Below are positions 52,898 to 62,414 of a DNA stretch of 64,000 nucleotides, in pieces. The position numbers were made by a program, and so were the translations under genes. A model generated the notes under the pieces. It did not search any database. It had not been told where the DNA came from and was given only the letters and a program-made list of their open reading frames with translations. The stretch's first letter is position 1. Each line of letters starts with the position of its first letter. Source of the DNA: Pelagovum pacificum (GTDB lineage: Bacteria; Pseudomonadota; Alphaproteobacteria; Rhodobacterales; Rhodobacteraceae); the NCBI RefSeq assembly GCF_016134045.1, contig NZ_CP065915.1, positions 3,042,501 through 3,106,500 of the forward strand, in the 5' to 3' direction.

Positions 52898-54271
52898 ATG
52901 ACCGTTTCATTCTGGCTGAACGGGTCCGCCGTCACGGCAGACACTCCGCCGACGCGAACCCTTCTCGACTGGCTGCGCGAGACACGCGGCCTCAGGGGCA
53001 CCAAGGAAGGCTGCAACGAGGGCGACTGCGGGGCCTGCACCGTGATGGTGACGGACCGCTCCGGCTCGAAGGCGCTGAACGCCTGCATCCTGCTGCTGCC
53101 GCAACTTCACGGGAAGGCCGTTCGCACCGTCGAGGGTCTTTCCGGTCCCGATGGCGCGGAGCATCCGGTCCAGACCGCGATGGTGGAGAAGCACGGCAGC
53201 CAGTGCGGCTTCTGCACGCCGGGCTTCGTCGTCGCGATGGCGGTCGGACACCTGAACGGACGCGTCGATCACGACGACATGCTGGCCGGCAACCTCTGCC
53301 GCTGCACGGGCTACAAGCCGATTGTCGAGGCCGCGAAGCAGGCCGAAGGGCAGCCGGTCCCCGAATGGATGATGACCGACGCCGGGCTCGTCGCGGACGG
53401 GATGGGTGACGAGCACCCATCCTACATCCCCGAAAGTGCCGACGCGCTCGCAAGCTGGTACGAGGCGCACCCGGACGCCACGCTGATCGCCGGCGCGACT
53501 GATGTCGGCCTCTGGATCACCAAATCGCTGCGCGACCTGCCGGAGGTCGCGTTCCTTAACCGCTGCGCCGACCTGGCGGACGTCGAGGTGCGCCCGGACT
53601 CCCTCAAGCTCGGCGCGATGGTCCCGATGACCGAATTGCACCGCCTCATTGCCGGGCACTACCCGTCCTACGCGGAGATGATCCGCCGCTTCGGGTCGGA
53701 GCAGGTGCGCTCCGCCGCCACCATCGGCGGCAACATCGCCAACGGCTCGCCCATCGGCGACAACCCTCCGGCACTGATCGCGCTCGGCGCGGAAGTGGTG
53801 CTGCGCAAGGGCGACACCCGCCGCGAGCTGCCGCTGGAGGCATTCTTCCTCGACTACGGCAAGCAGGATCGCCAGCCGGGCGAATTCGTCGAAGCGGTTC
53901 TCGTGCCGACCGGCGAGGACGCCTTGCGCTGCTACAAGATCAGCAAGCGCTTCGATCAGGATATCTCCGCCGTGTGCGGCTGCTTCAACATCCGGGTGCA
54001 CGATGGCCACGTCGTTTCCGCCCGCATCGCCTTTGGCGGCATGGCGGGCGTGCCGAAGCGCGCCGCCGCGGTCGAGGCAGCGCTGACCGGCAAGCCGTGG
54101 GCGCCCGATACGACCGACACCGCGATGGCCGCGATGTCCGAGGACTACGCGCCCATGTCCGACATGCGGGCCTCCGCCGGCTACCGGCTCGAAGTCGCGC
54201 AGAACCTGCTGTGGCGCTATTATTGCGAGATGGCGGGCGACCCCGTGTCGGTGCTGGAGGTCCGCGCATGA
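52898..54271 (+). CDS. xdhA: Xanthine dehydrogenase small subunit (2Fe-2S and FAD)
   Basis: Carries electrons from the molybdenum subunit to NAD+. In the 457-residue protein, the N-terminal ferredoxin-like domain (CNEGDCGACTVMV) and the second cluster domain (CGFCTPGF, then NLCRCTGYKPIVEA) hold two 2Fe-2S clusters. The FAD domain (DATLIAGATDVGLW, ATIGGNIANGSPIGD) fills the rest. It starts the coupled series xdhA-xdhB-xdhC-ABC ATPase and shares ATGA with xdhB. Confidence 0.96.
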   Translation: MTVSFWLNGSAVTADTPPTRTLLDWLRETRGLRGTKEGCNEGDCGACTVMVTDRSGSKALNACILLLPQLHGKAVRTVEGLSGPDGAEHPVQTAMVEKHGSQCGFCTPGFVVAMAVGHLNGRVDHDDMLAGNLCRCTGYKPIVEAAKQAEGQPVPEWMMTDAGLVADGMGDEHPSYIPESADALASWYEAHPDATLIAGATDVGLWITKSLRDLPEVAFLNRCADLADVEVRPDSLKLGAMVPMTELHRLIAGHYPSYAEMIRRFGSEQVRSAATIGGNIANGSPIGDNPPALIALGAEVVLRKGDTRRELPLEAFFLDYGKQDRQPGEFVEAVLVPTGEDALRCYKISKRFDQDISAVCGCFNIRVHDGHVVSARIAFGGMAGVPKRAAAVEAALTGKPWAPDTTDTAMAAMSEDYAPMSDMRASAGYRLEVAQNLLWRYYCEMAGDPVSVLEVRA

Positions 54272-56712
54272 GCGTCGCACGGCCCCTGCCCCACGATGCC
54301 GCCCCGCTCCACGTGGCGGGCAAGGCCCGCTACGTCGACGACATACCCGTCCCCGCCGACTGCCTGCATCTCGCCTTCGGGATGGCCGAGGTCGCGAAAG
54401 GCACGATCACGGCGATGGACCTCGACGAGGTGCGCGCCCAGCCCGGAGTCGTCGCGGTCCTGACCGCCGACGACCTGCCCTTCGCCAACGATGTCTCGCC
54501 GTCCGTCGGGGACGAACCGCTGCTCGCGACGGGAGAGGTGCACTACCTCGGCCAGCCGCTGTTCCTCGTGGTCGCCGACAGCCACCTCGCCGCGCGCAAG
54601 GCGGCGCGGAAGGGCAAGATCACCATCGAGGCAGCCGAGCCGATCCTCACCATCGAACAGGCGATCGCGGCCGACAGCCATTTCGGCAATGGCCCGTCCG
54701 TCTGGACCAAGGGCGACACCGACGCCGCGCTCGCCGCCGCGCCGAAGCGCCTGTCGGGCAAGCTCGAGGTCGGAGGCCAGGAACACTTCTACCTCGAAGG
54801 CCAGGCTGCGCTCGCGCTGCCGCAGGACAACGGGGACATGGCGGTGCACAGCTCCACCCAGCACCCGACGGAGATCCAGCACAAGGTGGCCGAGGCGCTC
54901 GGCCTGCACATGCACGCGGTCCGCGTCGAGACGCGCCGCATGGGCGGCGGCTTCGGCGGCAAGGAAAGCCAGGGGAACGCGCTTGCCGTCGCCTGCGCCG
55001 TCGCCGCGCAGGCCACCGGCCGGCCCTGCAAGATGCGCTACGACCGCGACGATGACATGACGATCACCGGCAAGCGGCACGACTTCCGCATCGACTGGGA
55101 CGTCGGCTTCGACGAGGCCGGGCGGCTGATGGCCGTCGACTTCGTGCAATACGCACGTTGCGGCTGGGCACAGGACCTGTCCTTCCCCGTCGCCGACCGG
55201 GCGATGCTCCATGCCGACAACGCCTACCTGCATCCCGCGATGCGGATCACCTCGCACCGGCTGAAGACCAACACGCAGAGCGCGACGGCCTTCCGCGGTT
55301 TCGGTGGCCCGCAGGGCATGATCGGCATGGAACGGGTGATGGACGCGATCGCCCGTCACCTGAAGCTCGACCCGGTCGAGGTGCGACGGATCAACTACTA
55401 CAAGCCCGCCGACGGCCATCTGCCAGCGCCGACGCCGCCGGTCCCGCTGGAGGACATCGTCGGCGACGAGCATGACGACCTCGCCTCGCGCGGGGCGCAG
55501 GGCGCGGGCATCCGCTTCGACAGCGGCAAGGGCGGCGCCCGGGCCTTCCGCGCCGCCTTCTCGCCCGACCGGCCGGACGCCGAGAACACCACGCCCTACG
55601 GGATGGAGGTCACCGATTTCATCCTGCACGGCATCACCGACCGCCTGCTCGAAACCTCGGACTACACCGCCCGCAAGGCCGCGATCCGTGAATGGAACGA
55701 CAATTCCCGGCTGCTGAAACGGGGCATCGCCTTCTCGCCGGTGAAGTTCGGCATCTCCTTCACGCTGACCCACCTCAACCAGGCGGGGGCGCTGGTGCAT
55801 GTCTACCAGGACGGCTCGATCCACCTGAACCACGGCGGCACCGAGATGGGACAAGGCCTGTTCCAAAAGGTCGCGCAGGTCGCGGCGGATCGGTTCGGCG
55901 TGCCGCTCGACGCGGTGAAGATCACGGCGACCGATACCGCGAAGGTGCCCAACACGTCGGCCACGGCGGCCTCCTCCGGGTCGGACCTCAACGGGATGGC
56001 GGCGAAGGCCGCCTGTGACGAAATCCGCGACCGGATGGCCGCCTGCCTCGCCGAGCTGCACCAGACCGACGCCTCCCGCATCGTCTTCGCCGACGGCGAG
56101 GTGATCGTCGGGACCGAGCGCATCCCCTTCGCCCGCGCCGCGCAGATCGCCTACGAACAGCGCGTCAGCCTGTCGGCGGCGGGCTACTACCGCACGCCCG
56201 ACCTCGCCTGGGACCCGGTCGCGGGCCGGGGGCGACCGTTCTTCTACTTCGCCTACGGCGCGGCGGTGACCGAAGTGGCGATCGACACGCTCACCGGTGA
56301 GAACCGCATCCTGCGCGCCGACATCCTCCACGACGCGGGCCGTTCGCTGAACCCGGCCATCGACCGGGGACAGATCGAAGGCGGCTACGTGCAGGGCGCC
56401 GGCTGGCTGACAACAGAGGAACTCGTCTGGGACGACAAGGGCCGGCTGCGCACGCACGCGCCCTCGACCTACAAGATCCCGGCCTGCTCCGACCGGCCGG
56501 ACATCTTCAACGTCGACCTTTGGGACGGCGACAATTATTCCGAGACGATCTACCGCTCGAAGGCCGTGGGGGAACCGCCGCTGATGCTCGGCATCTCCGC
56601 GTGGCTCGCGCTGGCCGACGCCTGCGCGGCCTGCGGGCCGAACGATCCCTGCCTCGACACGCCCGCGACGGCGGAGCGCGTGCTGGCGGCGGTGAAGCGG
56701 GCGCGGGGATGA
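54268..56712 (+). CDS. xdhB: Xanthine dehydrogenase molybdopterin-binding subunit
   Basis: Large catalytic subunit, 814 residues, hydroxylating hypoxanthine to xanthine and urate. Molybdopterin and substrate motifs include RMGGGFGGKES, TAFRGFGGPQGM, NHGGTEMGQGL and the late KAVGEPPLMLGISAW, whose glutamate is the catalytic base. Family members on this branch include xanthine dehydrogenases of the Rhodobacter capsulatus type. It overlaps xdhC by four bases. Confidence 0.96.
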   Translation: MSVARPLPHDAAPLHVAGKARYVDDIPVPADCLHLAFGMAEVAKGTITAMDLDEVRAQPGVVAVLTADDLPFANDVSPSVGDEPLLATGEVHYLGQPLFLVVADSHLAARKAARKGKITIEAAEPILTIEQAIAADSHFGNGPSVWTKGDTDAALAAAPKRLSGKLEVGGQEHFYLEGQAALALPQDNGDMAVHSSTQHPTEIQHKVAEALGLHMHAVRVETRRMGGGFGGKESQGNALAVACAVAAQATGRPCKMRYDRDDDMTITGKRHDFRIDWDVGFDEAGRLMAVDFVQYARCGWAQDLSFPVADRAMLHADNAYLHPAMRITSHRLKTNTQSATAFRGFGGPQGMIGMERVMDAIARHLKLDPVEVRRINYYKPADGHLPAPTPPVPLEDIVGDEHDDLASRGAQGAGIRFDSGKGGARAFRAAFSPDRPDAENTTPYGMEVTDFILHGITDRLLETSDYTARKAAIREWNDNSRLLKRGIAFSPVKFGISFTLTHLNQAGALVHVYQDGSIHLNHGGTEMGQGLFQKVAQVAADRFGVPLDAVKITATDTAKVPNTSATAASSGSDLNGMAAKAACDEIRDRMAACLAELHQTDASRIVFADGEVIVGTERIPFARAAQIAYEQRVSLSAAGYYRTPDLAWDPVAGRGRPFFYFAYGAAVTEVAIDTLTGENRILRADILHDAGRSLNPAIDRGQIEGGYVQGAGWLTTEELVWDDKGRLRTHAPSTYKIPACSDRPDIFNVDLWDGDNYSETIYRSKAVGEPPLMLGISAWLALADACAACGPNDPCLDTPATAERVLAAVKRARG

Positions 56713-57452
56713 GCGCGATCCGCGTCACGGTCCTGCGCACCGCCGGATCGGTCCCGCGCGAGGCGGGCACCTCCATGCTCGTCAGCGCCGACACGACCGA
56801 AGGCACCATCGGCGGCGGCGCGCTGGAGTGGGAAGCGATGCGCCACGCCCGCGCCATGCTTGCCGAGGGTCGCACCACCGGTGAGCGGACCGTCCCGCTC
56901 GGCCCAGCGCTCGGCCAATGCTGTGGCGGGTCGGTGACGCTCGGCTTCCGACAGGCGGAGACGCTCGCCGACACCGACCGCGCCCCGCTCTGGATCTGGG
57001 GCGCCGGCCATGTCGGGCGCGCGGTCACGGCAACCGTCGCGCCGCTTCCGAATTTCGCGATCACGCTGATCGACACCGCGGTCGAGCGTTTCCCCGAGGA
57101 GATCCACGGCGAGGCGCGGATCGTGGCGGTCCACCCGGACCGGCTGGTGAAGCACGCCCCGCCCGAAGCGCATCACCTCATCATGACCTACAGCCACGAG
57201 ATCGACCTCGCGCTGTGTCACGCCTTGCTGTCGCACGACTTCGCCAGCGTCGGGCTGATCGGCTCGGCAACAAAATGGGCGCGCTTCCGGTCCCGGCTTT
57301 CGGCGCTCGGCCACAGCAACGCACAAATTTCTCGCATTGCCTGTCCGATAGGCGATACAACTCTGGGAAAACATCCGCAGGCGATTGCCGTCGGCGTCGC
57401 GGCCGCGCTACTCCGGTCGGCGGACAGGGAAACGGGACGACAAACGGGATGA
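56709..57452 (+). CDS. xdhC: Xanthine dehydrogenase accessory protein XdhC
   Basis: Binds and sulfurates the molybdenum cofactor and delivers it to XdhB. In the 247-residue protein, the N-terminal XdhC/CoxI domain has GSVPREAGTSMLV and the cofactor-contact motif LGQCCGGSV. The C-terminal Rossmann domain has IWGAGHVGRAV. It shares ATGA with the transporter ATPase gene, so the enzyme and transporter genes are translated together. Confidence 0.94.
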   Translation: MSAIRVTVLRTAGSVPREAGTSMLVSADTTEGTIGGGALEWEAMRHARAMLAEGRTTGERTVPLGPALGQCCGGSVTLGFRQAETLADTDRAPLWIWGAGHVGRAVTATVAPLPNFAITLIDTAVERFPEEIHGEARIVAVHPDRLVKHAPPEAHHLIMTYSHEIDLALCHALLSHDFASVGLIGSATKWARFRSRLSALGHSNAQISRIACPIGDTTLGKHPQAIAVGVAAALLRSADRETGRQTG

Positions 57453-58972
57453 GCGACACGCTGCTGTCGATAAAGGGGCTGACGAAAGCCTATCCCGGAG
57501 TCGTGGCCAACGAGGACGTCTCCTTCGACATCGGCAGGGGCGAGGTTCACGCGCTTCTCGGCGAAAACGGCGCGGGCAAGTCCACGCTGGTCAAGACGAT
57601 CTACGGGCTGGTGAAACCGGACCGGGGCAGCATGACCCTGAACGGCGAGACCTACGACCCCGCCGAACCGAAGGTCGCCCGCCGCCTCGGCGTGGCGATG
57701 GTGTTCCAGCATTTCTCGCTGTTCGACGCGCTGAACGTGGCCGAGAACATCGCGCTCGGGATGGAGAACCCGCCCAAGCAGCGTGACCTCGCCAAGCGCA
57801 TCCGCGACGTGTCCGAGACCTACGGCCTGCCGCTCGACCCATGGCGGACGGTGGGCGACCTCTCCGCCGGCGAACGCCAGCGGGTGGAGATCATCCGCTG
57901 CCTGCTGCAGGACCCCAAGCTGCTCATCATGGACGAGCCGACGTCGGTTCTCACGCCGCAGGAAGTGAAGATCCTGTTCGAGACGCTGCGCAAGCTGTCG
58001 TCCGAAGGGACCGCGATCCTCTATATCTCGCACAAGCTGGAAGAGATCCGCACGCTCTGCGAGAACGCCACGATCCTGCGGCTCGGCAAGGTCGTCGGCG
58101 GCTGCGACCCGCGCGAGACCTCGGCCCGCGAGATGGCGGAGATGATGGTCGGCGGCACGCTCCACGTGCCGGAGCGCGAGCCGTCCGAAGGTGGTGAGGT
58201 GCTGCTGTCCGTCGCTGGCCTGTCGGCCCCCTCGCCCCGCGCCTTCGGCACCTCGCTCAAGGACATCTCGTTCGAAGTGCGGCGCGGCGAAGTGCTCGGC
58301 ATCGGCGGTGTCGCGGGCAACGGACAGGACGAACTGCTCGCCGCGCTCTCGGGCGAGATGCGCAGCGGTGCGGGCATGGTGACCCTCGATGGCAAGGACA
58401 TCTCGCGGCTCGGCCCGAATCCGCGCCGCGCGCTCGGCCTGCTGGCCGCGCCGGAAGAACGCATGGGCCACGCCGCCGCGCCGGAGATGAGCCTGACCGA
58501 GAACGCGGTGCTGACCGCCACGGTGCGCGAGGACCTGACCTCCAACGGTTTCCTGCGGTGGGGCAAGGCGAAGAGCTTCGCCGCCTCCGTCATCGACAAG
58601 TTCGACGTCCGCACGCCGGGGCCCGAAAACCCCGCGATGTCGCTGTCGGGCGGCAACCTGCAGAAGTTCGTCATCGGCCGCGAGATCCTCCAGCGCCCCG
58701 AGGTGTTGGTCGTGAACCAGCCGACCTGGGGCGTCGATGCCTCCGCCGCCGCCGCGATCCGGCAGGCGCTGCTCGACCTCGCCGCCGGCGGTGCCGCGCT
58801 GATCGTCATCAGCCAGGATCTCGACGAGCTGATGGAGATTTCCGATCGCTTCGCCGCGCTGAACGAGGGCCGCCTGTCCGAGCCGCGCCCGGCCGGCGGG
58901 CTGACGGTCGAGCAGATCGGCCTGATGCTCGGCGGCGCCCACGACATGGAGGTCGCGCATGTGGATGCGTAA
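57449..58972 (+). CDS. ABC transporter ATPase with two ATP-binding domains (BMP-type nucleoside importer)
   Basis: A 507-residue RbsA/NupA-type protein with fused ATPase domains. The first has Walker A GENGAGKS (38-45), signature LSAGERQRVE and Walker B LLIMDEPTSVLT. The second has the reduced Walker A GVAGNGQDE and a signature region S-G-G-N-L-Q-K-F, as expected for carbohydrate- or nucleoside-type importers. With two permeases and a BMP-family binding protein it forms a full importer. Its coupling to xdhC points to purines or purine nucleosides as substrate. Confidence 0.93.
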   Translation: MSDTLLSIKGLTKAYPGVVANEDVSFDIGRGEVHALLGENGAGKSTLVKTIYGLVKPDRGSMTLNGETYDPAEPKVARRLGVAMVFQHFSLFDALNVAENIALGMENPPKQRDLAKRIRDVSETYGLPLDPWRTVGDLSAGERQRVEIIRCLLQDPKLLIMDEPTSVLTPQEVKILFETLRKLSSEGTAILYISHKLEEIRTLCENATILRLGKVVGGCDPRETSAREMAEMMVGGTLHVPEREPSEGGEVLLSVAGLSAPSPRAFGTSLKDISFEVRRGEVLGIGGVAGNGQDELLAALSGEMRSGAGMVTLDGKDISRLGPNPRRALGLLAAPEERMGHAAAPEMSLTENAVLTATVREDLTSNGFLRWGKAKSFAASVIDKFDVRTPGPENPAMSLSGGNLQKFVIGREILQRPEVLVVNQPTWGVDASAAAAIRQALLDLAAGGAALIVISQDLDELMEISDRFAALNEGRLSEPRPAGGLTVEQIGLMLGGAHDMEVAHVDA

Positions 58973-58976
58973 GGCT

Positions 58977-59012
58977 GCCTCCGGCGGGAGTATTTCCGGC
59001 CAGATGAAAGAG
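58977..59012 (+). repeat. Dispersed intergenic repeat, copy C
   Basis: A 36-base copy that starts GCCTCCGGCGGGAGTATTTC and continues CGGCCAGATGAAAGAG. It occupies almost the whole 48-base gap between the ATPase and permease genes. Its AAAGAG end supplies the only purine-rich ribosome site ahead of the permease ATG at 59021. It matches copy B closely and copy A more loosely. Confidence 0.85.
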
Positions 59013-59020
59013 CTTGCCCG

Positions 59021-60106
59021 ATGATCCGGCTGGAGCGTCGCCCCCGCCCGTCCACCACCTGGACCTACGCCACGCCGCTTCTGGCCGTGGCGCTGACCAT
59101 TCTGTTCGGCGCGGTCCTGTTCGCCATGCTCGGCAAGGACCCGTTCGTCGCGATCCGCACGATCTTCTGGGATCCCCTCTTCTCCGAATTCGCCTCCTTC
59201 TACCGCCCGCAACTGCTGGTGAAGGGCGCGCCGCTCGTCCTGATCGCGATCGGGCTGTCCTTCGGCTTCCGGGCCGGCATCTGGAACATTGGCGCGGAGG
59301 GGCAGTACATCATCGGCGCGCTCTGCGGCGCGGCGGTCGGCCTCGCCTTCTACCCGATGGAGGCGCGCTGGCTGATCTTCCCGTTGATGATCGTCAGCGG
59401 CGCGTTCGGCGGGTTCCTCTGGGCGATGATCCCGGGCCTGCTGAAAGTGAAGTTCGGCACGAACGAGATCCTCGTCTCGCTCATGCTGGTCTACGTCGCC
59501 GAGGCCCTGCTCGCCGCCATGGCACTGGGCGCGCTGCGCAATCCGGAGGGCATGGGCTTTCCCGGCAGCCGCAACCTCGCGCAGTGGTCGTCCTCCTCCA
59601 ACCGCGAGATCTGGGTGCGCACCGGCATCCACTGGGGCGTGATCGCCGCCGTCGTGGCGACCATTGGCGCCTATGTCGCGATGGCGCGGCACATCCTCGG
59701 CTTCCAGATCCGCCTGACCGGGCAGAGCCCCCGCGCCGCCGCCTTCTCGGGCGTGAACCCGTCGCGGCTGATCCTGACCTGCCTCGGCCTGTCGGGCGCG
59801 CTCGCCGGTCTTGCCGGCATGTTCGAAGTCGCCGGTCCCGCCGGGCAGGTGAGCATCGACTTCAACGTCGGCTACGGCTTCACCGCGATCATCGTCGCCT
59901 TCCTCGGCCGGCTGCACCCGGTCGGCATCCTGCTCGCCGGCCTGCTGATGGCGCTGACCTACATCGGCGGCGAGATCGCGCAGAGCCAGCTCCAGCTGCC
60001 CGCCGCCGCGATCCAGCTCTTCCAGGGGATGCTGCTGTTCTTCCTGCTCGCCGTCGACGTGCTGACCCACTTCCGCGTGCGCCTCGGGCGGAGGGCGACC
60101 GCATGA
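59021..60106 (+). CDS. ABC transporter permease (BMP-type importer)
   Basis: A 361-residue BPD_transp_2-type membrane permease with eight or more hydrophobic helices. GLSFGFRAGIWNIGAEGQYI and GTNEILVSLMLVYVAEALLA are diagnostic of the RbsC/NupB type. It pairs with the second permease to form the channel. The ATG at 59021 lies just after a dispersed repeat; it shares ATGA with the next small gene. Confidence 0.93.
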   Translation: MIRLERRPRPSTTWTYATPLLAVALTILFGAVLFAMLGKDPFVAIRTIFWDPLFSEFASFYRPQLLVKGAPLVLIAIGLSFGFRAGIWNIGAEGQYIIGALCGAAVGLAFYPMEARWLIFPLMIVSGAFGGFLWAMIPGLLKVKFGTNEILVSLMLVYVAEALLAAMALGALRNPEGMGFPGSRNLAQWSSSSNREIWVRTGIHWGVIAAVVATIGAYVAMARHILGFQIRLTGQSPRAAAFSGVNPSRLILTCLGLSGALAGLAGMFEVAGPAGQVSIDFNVGYGFTAIIVAFLGRLHPVGILLAGLLMALTYIGGEIAQSQLQLPAAAIQLFQGMLLFFLLAVDVLTHFRVRLGRRATA

Positions 60107-60363
60107 GCGCCGGCGCCTTCGCCCTCCTGATCCTGCTGCTGGTGGCAGCGCCGCTCGCCTTCTGGCCGCCGGCCGGGATCATGATGATGACCGCCTACGC
60201 GACGCAGCCGGTCTGGTCCGTCGCGGTCTCCGCCCTCACCATCGCGGCGGCGATCTTCGCCGACCGCCGCATCGGCGGCCGTGCGCTCGGGGCGCTTGTG
60301 CTCGGCATTCATCTCGGCTCTGCCCTCTCGTTCCTGAGATGGGCGAAGCTCATGGCGGCGTAA
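60103..60363 (+). CDS. Small three-helix membrane protein within the transporter operon
   Basis: Not recognised. An 86-residue, almost wholly hydrophobic protein with likely helices at about 5-27, 37-55 and 60-78. It is inserted between the two permease genes and overlaps the first by ATGA, with the second starting 11 bases later. Its composition matches its neighbours. It could assist or modulate the importer; nothing in the sequence proves it. Confidence 0.65.
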   Translation: MSAGAFALLILLLVAAPLAFWPPAGIMMMTAYATQPVWSVAVSALTIAAAIFADRRIGGRALGALVLGIHLGSALSFLRWAKLMAA

Positions 60364-60373
60364 GGGGCAGGAC

Positions 60374-61288
60374 ATGGATTTCGGATCGATCAACCCCACC
60401 CTGCTCATCGCCTCGCTGATGGTCGCGGCGACGCCGATCCTGCTCGCCGCGCTCGGCGAGCTGGTTGTCGAGCGCGCGGGCGTGCTGAACCTTGGCGTCG
60501 AGGGCATGATGATCACCGGCGCGATCTGCGGCTTCATCGCGGCGGTGACGACCGGCTCGCCGATGCTCGGCTTCCTCGGCGCGGCAGTCGGCAGTGCGCT
60601 GCTGTCGCTGCTGTTCGCCGTGCTGACGCAGATCCTGCTGTCGAACCAGGTCGCAACGGGCCTCGCTCTGACGCTGTTCGGGCTCGGCCTGTCCTCGCTG
60701 CTCGGCCAGGGCTACGTCGGAATGCGCGCGCCCTCCCTTCCGAAGGTCGACTTCGGCGTGCTGGGCGAAATCCCCTTCTTCGGCCGCGTGATCTTCGGGC
60801 ACGACCCGATGGTCTACATCTCGCTGCTGCTGGTCGCCTGCGTCTGGGCGTTCCTCAAGTTCAGCAGCGCCGGCCTGATCCTGCGCGCGGTGGGCGAGAA
60901 CCACACGGCGGCGCACGCACTCGGCTACAACGTCGTGGTGATCCGCATCGCGGCGATCGCCTTCGGCGGCGCCTGCGCCGGACTCGGCGGTGCCTACCTC
61001 AGCCTCGTGCGCGTGCCGCAATGGACCGAGGGGATGACCGCCGGGGCCGGCTGGATCGCCCTCGCGATCGTGGTCTTCGCAAGCTGGCGCCCGTGGCGGC
61101 TGCTGCTCGGCGCCTACCTGTTCGGCGGGGTCACCGTCCTGCAATTGAACCTGCAGGCGGGCGGCATCGCCATCCCGGTCGAGTACCTGTCGATGTCGCC
61201 TTACGTCATCACGATCCTCGTCCTCGTCCTGATGTCCGCGGGCCGCGCCCCCGGCAGCCTCGGCAAGACCTTCCACGCCTCCACCTGA
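60374..61288 (+). CDS. ABC transporter permease (BMP-type importer), second subunit
   Basis: A 304-residue integral membrane protein, the shorter partner permease of BMP-type importers. GELVVERAGVLNLGVEGMMI is the family hallmark, followed by LRAVGENHTAAHALGYNVV. It starts 11 bases after the small membrane protein and ends 26 bases before the binding-protein gene. Confidence 0.93.
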   Translation: MDFGSINPTLLIASLMVAATPILLAALGELVVERAGVLNLGVEGMMITGAICGFIAAVTTGSPMLGFLGAAVGSALLSLLFAVLTQILLSNQVATGLALTLFGLGLSSLLGQGYVGMRAPSLPKVDFGVLGEIPFFGRVIFGHDPMVYISLLLVACVWAFLKFSSAGLILRAVGENHTAAHALGYNVVVIRIAAIAFGGACAGLGGAYLSLVRVPQWTEGMTAGAGWIALAIVVFASWRPWRLLLGAYLFGGVTVLQLNLQAGGIAIPVEYLSMSPYVITILVLVLMSAGRAPGSLGKTFHAST

Positions 61289-61314
61289 GGCCAATCATAA
61301 CCAGGGAGATAGCA

Positions 61315-62391
61315 ATGAAACTCAAGCATATCCTGACCGGCACCGCCCTCGCGGCGATGGTCGCGATCCCGGCCTTCGCGCAGGACGACACGACCACCGT
61401 CGGCTTCGTCTACGTCGGCCCCGTCGGTGACGGCGGCTGGACCTACGAGCACGAGCAGGGCCGCCTCGCCGTCGAAGAGGAATTCGGCGATTCCGTCGAG
61501 ACGGTCTATGTCGAGAACGTGCCCGAGGGTCCCGACGCCGTCCGCGTGATGCAGCAGATGGCGCTGAACGGCGCCGACCTGATCTTCACCACGTCCTTCG
61601 GCTACATGGACCAGACCATCGAGGTCGCCGAGCAGTTCCCGGACGTGATGTTCGAGCACGCCACCGGCTACAAGCGCGCCGACAACGTCGCGACCTACTC
61701 CTCGCGCTTCTATGAAGGCCGCGCGGTGCAGGGCCACATCGCCGGACAGATGACCGAAAGCAACGTCATCGGCTACATCGGCTCCTTCCCGATCCCCGAG
61801 GTCATCCGCGGCATCAACTCCGCGTACCTCCACGCCAAGGAAGTGAACCCCGACGTCGAGTTCCGGATCATCTGGGTCTACACTTGGTTCGATCCCGCGA
61901 AAGAGGCCGAGGCCGCCCGTGCCCTGATCGACCAGGGCGCCGATGTCGTGCTCCAGCACACCGACTCCACCGCGCCGCAGGCGGCCGCTGCCGAGGCCGG
62001 CGGCGTCTTCACCTTCGGCCAGGCGTCCGACATGCTCGAGTTCGCGCCCGAGCCGCGCATCTCCTCCATCATCGACAACTGGTCCCCCTACTACATCGAG
62101 CGGGTCCAGATGCTGATGGACGGCGAGTGGGAAAGCACCGACACCTGGGGCGGCATCGGCTCCGGCATGGTCGGCATCGGTGAGATCACCGAGGCGGTCC
62201 CGGAAGAGGTCCGCGCCTCCGCCGAGGAGCTCATCGCCTCCATCGGCTCCGGCGAGTACCACCCGTTCACCGGCCCGATCAACCGGCAGGACGGGTCCGA
62301 ATGGCTGGCCGAAGGCGAGACCGCCGACGACGGCACCCTGCTCGGCATGGACTTCTACGTCGAAGGCATCACCGGCGAGATCCCGCAGTAA
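61315..62391 (+). CDS. BMP-family ABC transporter substrate-binding protein
   Basis: A 358-residue periplasmic binding protein with a signal peptide (MKLKHILTGTALAAMVAIPA). The BMP/PnrA-type fold shows VGFVYVGPVGDGGWTYEHEQ, the GADLIFTTSFGYMD motif, and IGYIGSFPIPEVIRGINSAY. Such proteins usually bind purine nucleosides. There is no lipobox, so it is soluble. A CAGGGAGAT site precedes the ATG. It closes the operon, before a terminator. Confidence 0.95.
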   Translation: MKLKHILTGTALAAMVAIPAFAQDDTTTVGFVYVGPVGDGGWTYEHEQGRLAVEEEFGDSVETVYVENVPEGPDAVRVMQQMALNGADLIFTTSFGYMDQTIEVAEQFPDVMFEHATGYKRADNVATYSSRFYEGRAVQGHIAGQMTESNVIGYIGSFPIPEVIRGINSAYLHAKEVNPDVEFRIIWVYTWFDPAKEAEAARALIDQGADVVLQHTDSTAPQAAAAEAGGVFTFGQASDMLEFAPEPRISSIIDNWSPYYIERVQMLMDGEWESTDTWGGIGSGMVGIGEITEAVPEEVRASAEELIASIGSGEYHPFTGPINRQDGSEWLAEGETADDGTLLGMDFYVEGITGEIPQ

Positions 62392-62414
62392 GGCTGCCCC
62401 GGATCGAGGCAACG

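Noticed and set aside
57218..60070. 950-residue antisense frame over the ABC transporter genes
   Set aside because: Shadow of the well-supported ATPase and permease genes; composition is low-complexity and charged.
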